A stretch of DNA of 64,000 nucleotides. Origin: CAYJAD01 sp964368075. Lineage in GTDB: Bacteria; Desulfobacterota; Desulfovibrionia; Desulfovibrionales; Desulfovibrionaceae. The notes under the pieces were generated by a model, which had not been told where the DNA came from, searched no databases, and saw nothing but the letters and a program-made list of their open reading frames with translations. Below, one piece after another: positions 35,261 to 44,950 of the stretch. The position numbers and the translations under genes are program-made. Where the stretch lies: assembly GCA_964368075.1 (NCBI GenBank), contig CAYJAD010000009.1:1-64000 (forward strand), given 5' to 3'. Position 1 is the first letter of the stretch. Each line of letters starts with the position of its first letter.

Positions 35261-37501
35261 ATGCAAGATATTTTTACTCCAACACGCCTCAGCGCCTTCA
35301 TTGGCGGCAAAGAAATTATCTTTGAAGTAGGTCGCCTTGCCAATCAAGCCCATGGCGCTGTTTGGATTCAATGCGGTGGCACTGTAGTGTTGGTAACGGC
35401 ATGCTCCCAAACATTAGAACAAGATAAGGGATTTTTCCCCCTTACTGTTGAATATTCCGAAAAAATGTATGCCGCTGGGCGTATTCCCGGTAACTTCTTT
35501 CGCCGCGAAATTGGCCGCCCCTCTGAAAGAGAAACACTAGTATCCAGACTCATTGACCGTCCTATCCGTCCCCTTTTCCCTAAGGGTTTAAAGCAAGACG
35601 TACAAATTTTAGCCAACGTCATTTCTGCCGATCAGGAAAATGAATCTGACGTATTGGCACTTACCGGCGCCTCTGCTGCCGTGCTCATCTCTCCTCTACC
35701 TTATGACGGCCCTGTTGCCGGCGGACGCATTGGCCGCGTAGAAGGGAAATTTATTTTAAACCCCACCTTCGAACAACAAGAACAAAGCGATCTTGATATT
35801 GTATTTGCTGCCTCTAAAGAAGCCATTACCATGGTAGAAGGCGAAGCCAGATTTTTACCAGAAAGCATCATCATCGAAGCTCTTGAATGGGGACATAAAG
35901 AAATTCAACCCCTCATTGACGTGCAGATCAAATTAGCCGAAATGGTGGGCAAAGCTAAATTAGTTTTTGAACCCCATAAAGAAGACGAGGCTCTTGTAGA
36001 AAAGGTCTATGAGCTGGCCAAAGCACAAGGCATTGAAGCAGCCTTACAAGTAGCAGAAAAGATGGCACGCAAAGAAGCACGCTCAAAAGTAAAAAGCGCC
36101 GTTATGGAAGCCCTTTTGGCCGATGAAGCTTTTGCCGAGCATCCTGAACTCAAAAGCGTGGGCGATATCATCGCTAGCCTTGAAAAAAACATTGTGCGTC
36201 AGCGCATTGTTACTGAAGGTAAACGCATTGACGGGCGTGACACCAAAACCGTTCGCCCCATCCAAGTGCAAACATCCTTACTTCCTCGCGCCCATGGTTC
36301 AGCCCTTTTCGCCCGCGGTGAAACAAAATCTCTTGTGGTAGCCACCCTTGGTGCTTCCACCGATGAACAGCGTGTGGACTCCTTAAACGGCGATAAAACT
36401 AACCGTTTCATGTTGCATTACAATTTTGCCCCCTACTCTGTAGGTGAAGTAAAGCCTGTTCGTGTTTCTCGCCGCGAAATTGGCCACGGTGCTCTAGCAG
36501 AAAAAGCCCTGCGCTATATTCTACCCCAAGGCGATTCCTTCCCCTTCACCGTGCGTGTGGTTTCTGAAACTTTAGAATCCAACGGTTCTTCATCCATGGC
36601 CGCCGTATGCGGTGGTTCGCTTTCACTTATGGATGCAGGCGTCCCCGTAAAAGCCCCTGTAGCCGGTGTTGCCATGGGTCTTATTCATGAAAACAATCAA
36701 TTTGTGGTACTCACAGATATTCTGGGCGACGAAGACGCTCTGGGCGATATGGACTTTAAAATTGCCGGTACTGCCGATGGCGTCACCGCTGTGCAAATGG
36801 ATATCAAAATTACTGGTATCACCACCGAAGTTATGGCCAGCGCCATGGAGCAAGCCCGCGAAGCCCGTGTACACATTCTTGGTGAAATGAGCAAAGCCCT
36901 CGAAAGCCCGCGTCAAGAGCTCTCACGCTATGCTCCGCAGCATGCCGAAATTTTTGTTAATCCAGATATTATCCGCCTCATCATTGGCCCCGGCGGCAAA
37001 AATATCAAAGCCATCACCGCCGCCACCGGCGCCTCCATTGATATCGATGATAGTGGCCGCATTTCTGTTTTTGCTCCCACCGCCGATGCCATGTCCATGG
37101 CTAAAGAAATGGTACAGTATTATGACCAACGCCCCGACATTGGTAAAAACTACACCGGTAAAGTGCGTAAAGTATTAGAAATTGGTGCCATTGTTGAAAT
37201 TCTCCCCAATGTGGAAGCCCTTGTGCACGTTTCGCAATTAGATACCAGCCGCGTAGAACAACCCAGCGATGTGGCGCGCCTTGGCGAAGATATGGTGGTA
37301 AAAGTTATTGAAATTAACGGAGATCGTATCCGTGCCAGCCGTAAAGCAGTACTTCTTGAAGAACAAGGTATCGAATGGACACCTGAAAGCACCTCCCGCC
37401 CTCCTCGCGAAAGAAGCGACCGCGGCGGCGATAGAGGCGACCGTGGTGGTGATAGAGGCCGTTCCGACAGAGGCCGCGGCGACAGAAACCGTCGTGGATA
37501 A
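35261..37501 (+). CDS. pnp: Polyribonucleotide nucleotidyltransferase (PNPase)
   Basis: 746 residues. Two RNase PH-like domains (EVGRLANQAHGAVWIQCGGT; HYNFAPYSVGEVKPVRVSRREIGHGALAEKAL with the active-site region), a KH domain (IIGPGGKNIKAITAATGASIDI) and S1 domain (GKVRKVLEIGAIVEI), then an unusual Arg/Gly/Asp-rich tail made of RGGD-like repeats. It degrades RNA 3'-5' by phosphorolysis in the degradosome. The RG-rich tail may bind RNA or RNase E. SD GAAAGGA precedes the start. Confidence 0.97.
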   Translation: MQDIFTPTRLSAFIGGKEIIFEVGRLANQAHGAVWIQCGGTVVLVTACSQTLEQDKGFFPLTVEYSEKMYAAGRIPGNFFRREIGRPSERETLVSRLIDRPIRPLFPKGLKQDVQILANVISADQENESDVLALTGASAAVLISPLPYDGPVAGGRIGRVEGKFILNPTFEQQEQSDLDIVFAASKEAITMVEGEARFLPESIIIEALEWGHKEIQPLIDVQIKLAEMVGKAKLVFEPHKEDEALVEKVYELAKAQGIEAALQVAEKMARKEARSKVKSAVMEALLADEAFAEHPELKSVGDIIASLEKNIVRQRIVTEGKRIDGRDTKTVRPIQVQTSLLPRAHGSALFARGETKSLVVATLGASTDEQRVDSLNGDKTNRFMLHYNFAPYSVGEVKPVRVSRREIGHGALAEKALRYILPQGDSFPFTVRVVSETLESNGSSSMAAVCGGSLSLMDAGVPVKAPVAGVAMGLIHENNQFVVLTDILGDEDALGDMDFKIAGTADGVTAVQMDIKITGITTEVMASAMEQAREARVHILGEMSKALESPRQELSRYAPQHAEIFVNPDIIRLIIGPGGKNIKAITAATGASIDIDDSGRISVFAPTADAMSMAKEMVQYYDQRPDIGKNYTGKVRKVLEIGAIVEILPNVEALVHVSQLDTSRVEQPSDVARLGEDMVVKVIEINGDRIRASRKAVLLEEQGIEWTPESTSRPPRERSDRGGDRGDRGGDRGRSDRGRGDRNRRG

Positions 37502-37548
37502 ACGCACAGCTTTTAATTTTTAATAAAACACAGATTAGTTTACTTATT

Positions 37549-37704
37549 GAGGGGGGAAGGGGTACTTTTGCTAACGCCAAAAAGTTACCCCTTCCCCCCC
37601 AAACTCCCCCCATCCCCTCAAAACGCGTTCCATAATACTATGGATGATATGGCGTTTTAAGGGGATCTGGGGGAAACTTTTTAGCGCGGTGCAAAAGTTT
37701 CCCC
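37549..37704. repeat. REPIN-like inverted pair of palindromic units
   Basis: A left unit, with CTTTTG...CAAAAAG inside GGGG/CCCC arms and then C-rich CCCATCCCCTCAAAACGC, is followed by a short spacer (about 37629-37650) and an inverted unit GCGTTTTAAGGGGATC...GGGGGAAACTTTTT...AAAAGTTTCCCC. Related units occur at 44951-45205 and 54448-54530. It follows pnp and can also terminate its transcript. Confidence 0.75.
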
Positions 37705-37856
37705 AACAGAAAAGTGTTGCCCATCCAGAGTATAAAATCTATTGCGTCACTGCGTAATCTTGTGTATGCTTCTGCTATGCTTTATGGCATAATCTTCACA
37801 TTTTAGTAATTAAGGTTGATACGATGACATTATATTTTGTTTGATTCGCCTCTGCA

Positions 37857-37935
37857 AAGACGCATGGAATGCGTCTTATTGCTTTACGGATGGCGGATGC
37901 TTCGTATCATCTGCTTACATAAGCCCGCGCCATCC
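37857..37935 (+). ncRNA. Candidate structured RNA (hairpin plus three-way junction) upstream of the ABC importer
   Basis: AAGACGCAT-GGA-ATGCGTCTT (37857-37877) is a perfect 9-bp hairpin. It is followed by GGATGGCG (37888-37895) pairing with CGCCATCC (37928-37935). Inside, GATG pairs with CATC around an 8-nt loop, and GCTTA with TAAGC. The fold is a compact three-way junction about 125 nt before the binding-protein gene. It matches no riboswitch class I can recall. The rest of 37705-38060 is AT-rich. Confidence 0.4.
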
Positions 37936-38060
37936 CTTCTTTTATGCGAATTGGTTTTGTATTTTACATAAAAAATATGTAAAATACTGTATGCCATGCT
38001 CTTTAACAAAAGTAATTTCAAAGTATTCTTTCGTTGACTACGCAACCAAAGGAGTCTTTT

Positions 38061-39035
38061 ATGAAACGCGCTCTTCTATGGAGTCTTTTACTTGTATGCA
38101 TTTTTTGTAACCCAGCTTTTGCCAAAAGCGGCGAGGGTATGACCGTTTGGCTTGACACCGGGGGACCTGTAGGTGATGGCTATGGTATTATTGTACAAAA
38201 TGGTGCTAAAGCAGCGGCAGCAGACCTAGGCTGTGATTTACGACTTATCTATTCTGACTGGAATCCAGAAACCATGCTGGTGAATTTTCGACAAGCTGTA
38301 GCTGCAAGCCCTGATGGCATTGTGGTTATGGGGCTTCCCGGCGATGCTGCTTTTGGCCCCTTGGTTAAAGATGCCACAAGCAAAGGTATTGTGGTTACTG
38401 CCATTGATACAGCATTGCCCAAAACCGCTAGCAAACATCGCACCCAAGGTTTTGGTTTTGTAGGTACCGACAATTACAGTCAAGGCGTCGCTCTTGCTAA
38501 AGAAGTGCTCAAGCGCGCGTCTTTGAAAAAAGGCGACAGAGCCTTTGTTTGGGGTTTGAAGCGTATTCCTGAACGGGGTCGCCGTGCAGAAGGCATTATA
38601 GAAATACTTGAAAAAGCAGGAGTTATAGTAGATTATCAAGAAATCACTCCTGAAATTGATAAAGACCCCGTTTTAGGTGCTCCTGTAGTTGCCGGACATA
38701 TGGGACGACACCCCAATACAAAGGTAATTATTGTTGACCATGGTTCTCTTACTGCACAAATGGGGCAGCATCTTAAAAATGCGGGTATAAAGCCCAACAC
38801 TGTATATGTGGCTGGTTTTTCCCTTTCTCCTGCCACTGCCAAAGCCATTGAAGATGGCTATGTGCAAATGGTTTCTGAGGCACAGCCTTATATGATGGGA
38901 TACTTCAGCGTGGTACAAACAGTTCTCAGTAAAAAATATGGCTTCACAGGCCTTACCATTGATACAGGCGGCGGCATTGTAGATGCTTCTAATATTGGTG
39001 TGGTATCTAAATTTGCCAAAGCAGGTTTGCGCTAA
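38061..39035 (+). CDS. Periplasmic sugar-type binding protein of an ABC importer
   Basis: 324 residues from the ATG at 38061 with AAAGGAG upstream. A signal peptide (LLWSLLLVCIFCNPAFA, cleavage after AFA) is followed by a type I periplasmic-binding-protein fold (Peripla_BP_4), with the pattern DGYGIIVQNGAKAAAADLGCDLRLIYSDW, then IVVMGLPGD and FVGTDNYSQG. This family binds ribose, xylose, autoinducer-2 and other sugars or purines. The ligand is not predictable. ATPase and permease follow. Confidence 0.9.
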   Translation: MKRALLWSLLLVCIFCNPAFAKSGEGMTVWLDTGGPVGDGYGIIVQNGAKAAAADLGCDLRLIYSDWNPETMLVNFRQAVAASPDGIVVMGLPGDAAFGPLVKDATSKGIVVTAIDTALPKTASKHRTQGFGFVGTDNYSQGVALAKEVLKRASLKKGDRAFVWGLKRIPERGRRAEGIIEILEKAGVIVDYQEITPEIDKDPVLGAPVVAGHMGRHPNTKVIIVDHGSLTAQMGQHLKNAGIKPNTVYVAGFSLSPATAKAIEDGYVQMVSEAQPYMMGYFSVVQTVLSKKYGFTGLTIDTGGGIVDASNIGVVSKFAKAGLR

Positions 39036-39106
39036 CAAAAGCACTGTTATATTTTTTAATAAAAAACACTTTTCACCCGTATAACTTTTATTATAAAAAG
39101 GCTTCC

Positions 39107-39862
39107 ATGCTATTACATGTTCAAGGAATAAAAAAGTCGTTTGGTGCCGTTCACGCTTTGCGCCATGCCGATTTGCAAATAGCCAAGGGTGAAGTAGTGG
39201 CCCTACTCGGTGACAATGGTGCCGGAAAATCTACTTTTGTGCAGATACTTTCCGGCGCCCTTGCTGCCGATACCGGCTCTTTTTCTTTTGAAGACACCCT
39301 TATTCACCCTAAAAAATATAACGTGCGCTTTGCTCGCAATCTAGGTATTGAAACAGTACACCAAGATCGCTGTTTATGCGAAAGACAAAGTCTATGGCGA
39401 AATCTTTTTGTAGATAGACATATACGCAATAAGTGGGGCTTCATTGATATTAAAGCCGAACAAGAAGCCACGCGAACTCTACTTATGCAATGGCTAGGCC
39501 TTGGCAATGACCACCTCGACCCCAATGCCCCTGTGCGTGTGCTTTCCGGTGGAGAAAGACAAGCTCTTGCCATGGCTAGAGCCATGTATTTCAATGCCAA
39601 GCTTGTTATTTTGGACGAGCCTACCACGGCCCTTTCCCTTAAAGAATCCGAAAAAGTTTTACAATTCATCATAACATTACGCAATCAAGGGCGTTCTGTT
39701 TTGCTTATTTCGCATCATGTGCAACAAGCGTATGCCGTGGCAGACCGTTTTGTTTTTATGCATAAAGGGCGCACCGTAGGCACAATGCAAAAAGATGCCA
39801 CAAATCCAACGGCCCTCAGCGAGTATTTATTAAAGCTTACCGAAGAAACAGAAAAAAAATAA
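39107..39862 (+). CDS. Sugar-type ABC transporter ATP-binding protein
   Basis: 251 residues. Walker A GDNGAGKS at 35-42, Q-loop near VHQDR at 84-88, signature LSGGE at 146-150, Walker B LVILDEPTTAL and switch His in LISHH. Unlike RbsA/XylG it has only one nucleotide-binding domain, as in FrcA-like systems, so it presumably dimerises. The next gene is the permease, 9 bp on. Confidence 0.93.
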   Translation: MLLHVQGIKKSFGAVHALRHADLQIAKGEVVALLGDNGAGKSTFVQILSGALAADTGSFSFEDTLIHPKKYNVRFARNLGIETVHQDRCLCERQSLWRNLFVDRHIRNKWGFIDIKAEQEATRTLLMQWLGLGNDHLDPNAPVRVLSGGERQALAMARAMYFNAKLVILDEPTTALSLKESEKVLQFIITLRNQGRSVLLISHHVQQAYAVADRFVFMHKGRTVGTMQKDATNPTALSEYLLKLTEETEKK

Positions 39863-39871
39863 GGTAAAAAT

Positions 39872-40816
39872 ATGTCCGGCGGCGTACGCAATCAACTTTG
39901 GCTCACAGGTCTTTTTTTGCTCTTATTGGGCATTTTTATGTTCAGTGGGGCGCGGGCTTTTTTAGCTTGGCCCATGTACGAAAGCTTACTTTCCACCCTG
40001 CCCCTTTACGGTTTTTTAGCCTTGGCATTGACTCTTGTGGTAGCCACAGGTGAAATGGATTTATGCTTTCCGGCAACGCTGGCCATGGCTGGTTTTGCCT
40101 TTGCCCTCACAGTAACGCATACCGGCTATATTTGGCTTGCCATGCTTGCGGCTCTTGCCACAGGCATGACCATTGGTTTTGGTAATGGCCTCTTAGTGGC
40201 CTATGTGGGGGTACCTTCCATCATAGCCACCATTGGTACACAATTTTTCTGGCGCGGTGCGGTTATGCTTCTGAGTCAAGGTCTTGCCATCAGCCTTGCC
40301 GACCTAGCCCCTTTACACAATCTCTTTGTAGGACGTCTTTTTGATGCCTTACCCATGCAAGCTCTATGGCTTGTAGCTATGGCAGTGGCACTATGGGTAC
40401 TGTTTCATCGACATCCCATGGGAGACTGTTTGCGCTTTACCGGAGAAAATGCAAACATTGCCCGGCGTCTGGGTATACCTGTGGCCAAGAGCCGCCTCGG
40501 TGTGCATATGCTTATGGGTACCATAGCAGGCTTTGCCGGAGCTGTAGGCTGTATGGAAATGGGGTCATGGTGGCCCACCCAAGGCGATGGCTACATGTTG
40601 CTTGTATTTGCTGCGGTCTTTATTGGGGGAACCAGTGTTTTTGGCGGCTCAGGAAAAATTTACGGCACTCTTGTGGGTATTGCCATTGTGGGTATTATTG
40701 AGGCAGGCATTGTAAGCTCCGGCCTTTCAGGGTTTTGGACTCGTACCATTCACGGTATGGTCATTGTCATTGCTGTTTCAAGCCACGCGCTTTTATCAAG
40801 ACAAAAAAGCACATAG
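39872..40816 (+). CDS. Sugar-type ABC transporter permease
   Basis: 314 residues with eight to ten hydrophobic helices of the BPD_transp_2 (RbsC/XylH) family. The recognisable cytoplasmic loop is RFTGENANIARRLGIPVAKSRLGVHMLMGTIAGFAGAVG, and the GTSVFGGSGKIYGTLVG segment is typical. It forms the inner-membrane channel for the two preceding gene products. A hairpin with T-run ends the unit. Confidence 0.92.
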   Translation: MSGGVRNQLWLTGLFLLLLGIFMFSGARAFLAWPMYESLLSTLPLYGFLALALTLVVATGEMDLCFPATLAMAGFAFALTVTHTGYIWLAMLAALATGMTIGFGNGLLVAYVGVPSIIATIGTQFFWRGAVMLLSQGLAISLADLAPLHNLFVGRLFDALPMQALWLVAMAVALWVLFHRHPMGDCLRFTGENANIARRLGIPVAKSRLGVHMLMGTIAGFAGAVGCMEMGSWWPTQGDGYMLLVFAAVFIGGTSVFGGSGKIYGTLVGIAIVGIIEAGIVSSGLSGFWTRTIHGMVIVIAVSSHALLSRQKST

Positions 40817-40841
40817 CAAAACGTTACACAGCACTTTTTTA

Positions 40842-40866
40842 GGGGGAAGAAGACTCTTCCCCCTTT
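40842..40866. terminator. Hairpin between convergent permease and glyS genes
   Basis: GGGGGAAGA-AGAC-TCTTCCCCC, a perfect 9-bp stem preceded by a T-run and followed by TTT. GGGGAAG is also a piece of the dispersed repeat units. Confidence 0.7.
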
Positions 40867-40872
40867 GTAAAG

Positions 40873-42987
40873 CTATACTTGCAGAGCTGTAAAATCTGCA
40901 AATTTTTCCATACGCTGCGTAAGTGCTTTCAACATATTTAAGCGATTTAAACGCAAATCTGTCTCGTCACACATAACCATTACAGAGTCAAAAAATGCAT
41001 CTATAGCAGGGCGCACTTCTAAAAGTAAATGCGGTATGGCTTCAAAGTCATCTTCTGCCCACAAAGCATCAAAGCGTGGCAAAAGCATATCGAGACTGTG
41101 CGCCAAAGCCTTTTCCCCGTCTTCTTGCAAAAGGTCTGCGCTGTACACACCATTAAGAGCGTATTCTTGCCCTTGCTTGCGAATAATATTTGATACGCGC
41201 TTAAAGGTTTGTACTGCTGCGGTAAATTGTTCACTGGCATGCAAGTTCTTTAATGCTTCAAGACGCTTAGCTGTAGAACACACATCAAAACTCGGCGCGC
41301 CAAGAGCAGCATCCACTAAAAGGGTATCAGCGCCTTGCCCTTGCCAATAATTTTTCAAACGCGCGGCAAAAAACTCATCAAGCTTTTGCAAACAGGCTTC
41401 TCTATCTAATTTCCATCGTCTTTCGCCATAAAGTTCATGCGCTTTTTGGAAAAAGGCTTGTACATCAAGACGTATATTAAATTCTAAAAGGCAGCGTGTA
41501 ATGCCTAGCACACAACGGCGTAAACCGTTAGGATCTGCGGTTCCTGTGGGCATCATGCCTAGGCCAAAGCAACCAACAAGGGTATCTGCCTTATCAGCCA
41601 TGGAAAGCAATGCTCCAAGCACAGTGCTTGGCACGGCACTTTCTGGCCCAGCAGGCAAATACTGCTCTTGTAAAGCTTTGGCTACAGCATCACTTTCGCC
41701 TTGCTTACGTGCATAAATACCGCCCATGATACCTTGCAAGGTATCAAATTCACCCACCATGCCGGAAACAAGATCAGCTTTAGACAAACGTCCGGCGCAA
41801 GCGGCCTCGGTACTATTTATTTGCAATTGACAATGCTCTGCCAGCCACACACAAAGTTGTTCCAAGCGTCGTGTTTTTTCTCCCATGGAGCCCAACGGCC
41901 CAAGAAAGATAACGCTATCCAATTTATCAAGCCAAGTGTTAAAGGCCGTTTCTGAATCGCTGTGCCAGAAAAAACGAGCATCTTCAAGACGCGCCCGTAG
42001 CACTTTTTCCCAACCTTTTTGCACCACAGAAACATCTGGAGGCGTTAAATTAAGCACTGTAAGAAAATAAGGTAACAAGTTCCCTTCACTGTCTTCTACA
42101 CCAAAGCTCTTTTGGTGACTTTCCATACTCGTAAGCAAAGCTTCTCTGGGCACTTCAAGGAAAGAAGGGTCAATGGTTCCAATGATGGGTACAGGATGTT
42201 CACATAAGCCCTGTACTTCATCTAATAAGGAATCCTTCCATAAGATACGTGCTCCCCCTGCTATTTGCAGGGCAGCCACAGCTTCATTACCGCCTTGGAC
42301 AATGGCTTCACGGCGTTTGCTTGCATCGGGTTCTACACAAGCTTTACTACGCACTATATCTAAATATGCCGCTGCAGAAGGAATTTCTATGCCTATGCCA
42401 CCTTGTTCTTGCTTACCATGAATGCGATGTCCCCAAGTGGTACGACCTGCTGAAACAGGGCCCACACTAAAAGGCACAATATCTTCATCAAAAAGGGCTA
42501 CAATCCAGCGTAATGGACGGGCGTAAGCAAAAGGCTGTGCCCCCCAACGCATTTTCTTAGCAAAAGGTTGCGCTGCAATGATGGCAGGGCATATCTCTTG
42601 AAGTAAGGTAGCCGTTTGCGCACCGCCCACATGTTTGCGCACAGCCACATAGGCTCCCTTGGGGGTTTCTTCAAAGAAAATATCTTTTACATCCACACCA
42701 TTGGTGCGCAAAAAACCTTCCAAAGCTTTAGTAGGCTTACCTTCACTATCATAGGCTACCTTTTGTGGCGGGCCAGAAATAACCTCTTCTCTTTCCGATT
42801 GTATGGGCTGAATATCTTCAAGAAAAACTACTGCACGGCGAGGACTTGAAAGCACACGTACGGCACCACAGGCTATGCTATTTTCTTCAAGGGCAGTTAC
42901 AAAGCGTTTTTGTAATTCGGCTTCTTGTATGGGTAAAAAACGTGCAGGTAATTCTTCACTACCAATTTCTAATACAAATAAAGACAT
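40873..42987 (-). CDS. glyS: Glycine--tRNA ligase beta subunit
   Basis: 704 residues, full length for the bacterial alpha2beta2 glycyl-tRNA synthetase. N-terminal LFVLEIGSEELPARFLPIQEAELQKRF, middle HD-like region (LVSGMVGEFDTLQGIMGGIYA) and C-terminal DALR anticodon-binding domain are present. It binds tRNA(Gly) and completes the enzyme with GlyQ, encoded 8 bp upstream. Confidence 0.97.
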   Translation of the reverse strand: MSLFVLEIGSEELPARFLPIQEAELQKRFVTALEENSIACGAVRVLSSPRRAVVFLEDIQPIQSEREEVISGPPQKVAYDSEGKPTKALEGFLRTNGVDVKDIFFEETPKGAYVAVRKHVGGAQTATLLQEICPAIIAAQPFAKKMRWGAQPFAYARPLRWIVALFDEDIVPFSVGPVSAGRTTWGHRIHGKQEQGGIGIEIPSAAAYLDIVRSKACVEPDASKRREAIVQGGNEAVAALQIAGGARILWKDSLLDEVQGLCEHPVPIIGTIDPSFLEVPREALLTSMESHQKSFGVEDSEGNLLPYFLTVLNLTPPDVSVVQKGWEKVLRARLEDARFFWHSDSETAFNTWLDKLDSVIFLGPLGSMGEKTRRLEQLCVWLAEHCQLQINSTEAACAGRLSKADLVSGMVGEFDTLQGIMGGIYARKQGESDAVAKALQEQYLPAGPESAVPSTVLGALLSMADKADTLVGCFGLGMMPTGTADPNGLRRCVLGITRCLLEFNIRLDVQAFFQKAHELYGERRWKLDREACLQKLDEFFAARLKNYWQGQGADTLLVDAALGAPSFDVCSTAKRLEALKNLHASEQFTAAVQTFKRVSNIIRKQGQEYALNGVYSADLLQEDGEKALAHSLDMLLPRFDALWAEDDFEAIPHLLLEVRPAIDAFFDSVMVMCDETDLRLNRLNMLKALTQRMEKFADFTALQV

Positions 42988-42995
42988 ATCTTCCC

Positions 42996-43865
42996 CTATT
43001 TCTTTAACATGGGATAGCCAAGTTCTTCGCGCTGCGCCGCGTAAAGTTGCGCCACACCAGAAGCCAATGTGCGAACCCTGCCTATGTAACCAGTACGTTC
43101 TGTAATGGAGATGGCTCCGCGAGCGTCCAACAAATTAAATGTATGTGAGCATTTCAAGCAATAGTCATAGGCCGGCCATGGTAATTTGAGCTCAAGCAAT
43201 TTTTTGCATTCTGCTTCGCATTCGTTGAAAAATTGCAATAACATATTTGCATTGCTTTCTTCAAAATTATAGCGCGATTGCTCTACTTCATTTTGATGGT
43301 ATAAATCTCCATAAGTTACATGCTCATTCCACTGTAAATCATAAACAGATTCTACCCCTTGCAAATACATTGCAAGACGCTCAAGGCCATAGGTCAACTC
43401 AACGCTAATAGGTTGTAAATCTATACCACCCACTTGTTGAAAATAGGTAAATTGTGTTACTTCCATACCATTAAGCCACACTTCCCATCCAAGACCCCAT
43501 GCGCCAAGAGTTGGGGATTCCCAATCATCTTCAACAAAGCGGATATCATTTTTTGCGGCATCAAGACCCAGCGCACTTAAACTCTCAAGATACAGCTCTT
43601 GCACATTTTCTGGTGAAGGCTTTAAAATGACTTGAAATTGAAAATACCGTTGTAAACGATTGGGGTTTTCGCCATAGCGTCCATCGGTGGGACGACGCGA
43701 AGGCTCCACATAGGCCACAGACCATGGTTCCGGCCCAATAACCCGCAAAAATGTGTGCGGATTAAAAGTACCGGCGCCGCATTCTATATCCATAGGTTGT
43801 TCAATAACACAACCGTGCTTTGCCCAAAAACCCTGCAAAGAGAGGATGATATCCTGAAAATACAT
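42996..43865 (-). CDS. glyQ: Glycine--tRNA ligase alpha subunit
   Basis: 289 residues. Catalytic class II subunit that activates glycine. Signature segments include LQGFWAKHGCVIEQPMDIECGAGTFNPHTFLRVIGPEPW, YVEPSRRPTDGRYGENPNRLQRYFQFQVILKPSP and the C-terminal YCLKCSHTFNLLDARGAISITER. It is the first gene of the glyQ-glyS operon. Confidence 0.97.
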   Translation of the reverse strand: MYFQDIILSLQGFWAKHGCVIEQPMDIECGAGTFNPHTFLRVIGPEPWSVAYVEPSRRPTDGRYGENPNRLQRYFQFQVILKPSPENVQELYLESLSALGLDAAKNDIRFVEDDWESPTLGAWGLGWEVWLNGMEVTQFTYFQQVGGIDLQPISVELTYGLERLAMYLQGVESVYDLQWNEHVTYGDLYHQNEVEQSRYNFEESNANMLLQFFNECEAECKKLLELKLPWPAYDYCLKCSHTFNLLDARGAISITERTGYIGRVRTLASGVAQLYAAQREELGYPMLKK

Positions 43866-43944
43866 GTAATATCCTTTCTAAAAAATTATATAAAAATCTT
43901 ACGCTACATGTTGCACATACCTATCATAAAAGTATTGCAATGCA

Positions 43945-44069
43945 ATGATAAGAAGTATTTAATAAATTTTTCTTTCTTTTACAAGAAAAACAACTTTAGC
44001 GATCCATGGAAACCGCCCTACAGCAGAACTCGCCGTGTATACAGACATACATATGCGGTCTGCTTTTTT
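43945..44069 (+). ncRNA. Candidate plus-strand small RNA with intrinsic terminator
   Basis: GCAGA (44023-44027) pairs with TCTGC (44059-44063), with nested CGC/GCG and TGTAT/ATACA pairs, and is followed by six T. The U-run makes it a plus-strand terminator, yet both neighbouring genes (glyQ and the exporter) lie on the minus strand, so some plus-strand transcript should end here. The start is only a guess, set after an AT-rich promoter-like stretch. Confidence 0.35.
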
Positions 44070-44097
44070 ATTTTTGACCAAGATACTAACAATTCCA

Positions 44098-44880
44098 TTA
44101 CGCAAAAAAGAGAATACGCAAACAACTTATGGCAGAAACTACCATTAAAAAAATAATAGCCCCCTTTTTAAATTTCTGTTCGTCCAATTTACCGTACAGC
44201 CTATGCCCAATATACAAGCCTGCCACCATAACAGGGAGAAAAACTAAGGCTACCCATAAGGTGTTCCACGTGGTAAGCCCTTGCTGTACAAAAATCGCCG
44301 AAGCCCATACATCCGTAATAAAAAAATACGCTATAATGGTGGCACGGCCCACGGCGGCTCCGCTGGGGCTAGAAAAAAAGAGCAAAATAACCGGCGGCCC
44401 ACCATTGGCAGAAGCACCATTAATAATACCGGAAACAACACCCGTGCCCACAATTTCTGACGTAGTTAAGTGTCGCTTCATACTAAAACCACAGAGTAGC
44501 AAAAGGCTTAAAGCTATAACCGAAGCGTTTATGACCACCGTCATGGGCACAGGAGAAATAACAATAAGCGATGCAACCCCCAACGGTGTACCTATGATAA
44601 CACCCACCGTAAGCCAACGTAACATCTTCCAGTGAACGTATCGCCATAACACGGGTAAATGCACCACACTGGCGAGAATTTCCCACAATAGAATATAAGA
44701 AGCCGCCTGAGCCGGAGGCATAAACAAGGTCATAACCACTACTAAAGCCAAAGAAAAACCAAAACCGGTAATACCACGCAAAATAGCCGCTAAAAATACC
44801 GCAACAGCTACCAAGCCCAGCTCCATAGGCGAAATTTGTAGTACGGAAAGCACATAGGGCACCAAGAGTGTTAAATCCAT
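44098..44880 (-). CDS. TauE/SafE-family sulfite exporter-like membrane protein
   Basis: 260 residues with about eight membrane helices and the family repeats: AAILRGITGFGFSLALVVVMTLFMPP near 31-56 and VSGIINGASANGGPPVILLFFS near 150-171. Members export sulfite, sulfoacetate or related organosulfur anions. In a sulfidogen a role in sulfur anion traffic is reasonable, but the substrate is unproven. It stands alone on the minus strand with SD AGGAGG upstream. Confidence 0.88.
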   Translation of the reverse strand: MDLTLLVPYVLSVLQISPMELGLVAVAVFLAAILRGITGFGFSLALVVVMTLFMPPAQAASYILLWEILASVVHLPVLWRYVHWKMLRWLTVGVIIGTPLGVASLIVISPVPMTVVINASVIALSLLLLCGFSMKRHLTTSEIVGTGVVSGIINGASANGGPPVILLFFSSPSGAAVGRATIIAYFFITDVWASAIFVQQGLTTWNTLWVALVFLPVMVAGLYIGHRLYGKLDEQKFKKGAIIFLMVVSAISCLRILFFA

Positions 44881-44950
44881 GTTTTCCTCCTATGATAATC
44901 AACACTGAAAAAGTATTTAAGCATCAACTATGATAGCTAATTAGTTTTTA

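Noticed and set aside
37841..38110. 89-codon ORF upstream of the ABC importer binding protein
   Set aside because: It has no SD, runs over the structured RNA candidate and overlaps the signal peptide region of the real gene in another frame.
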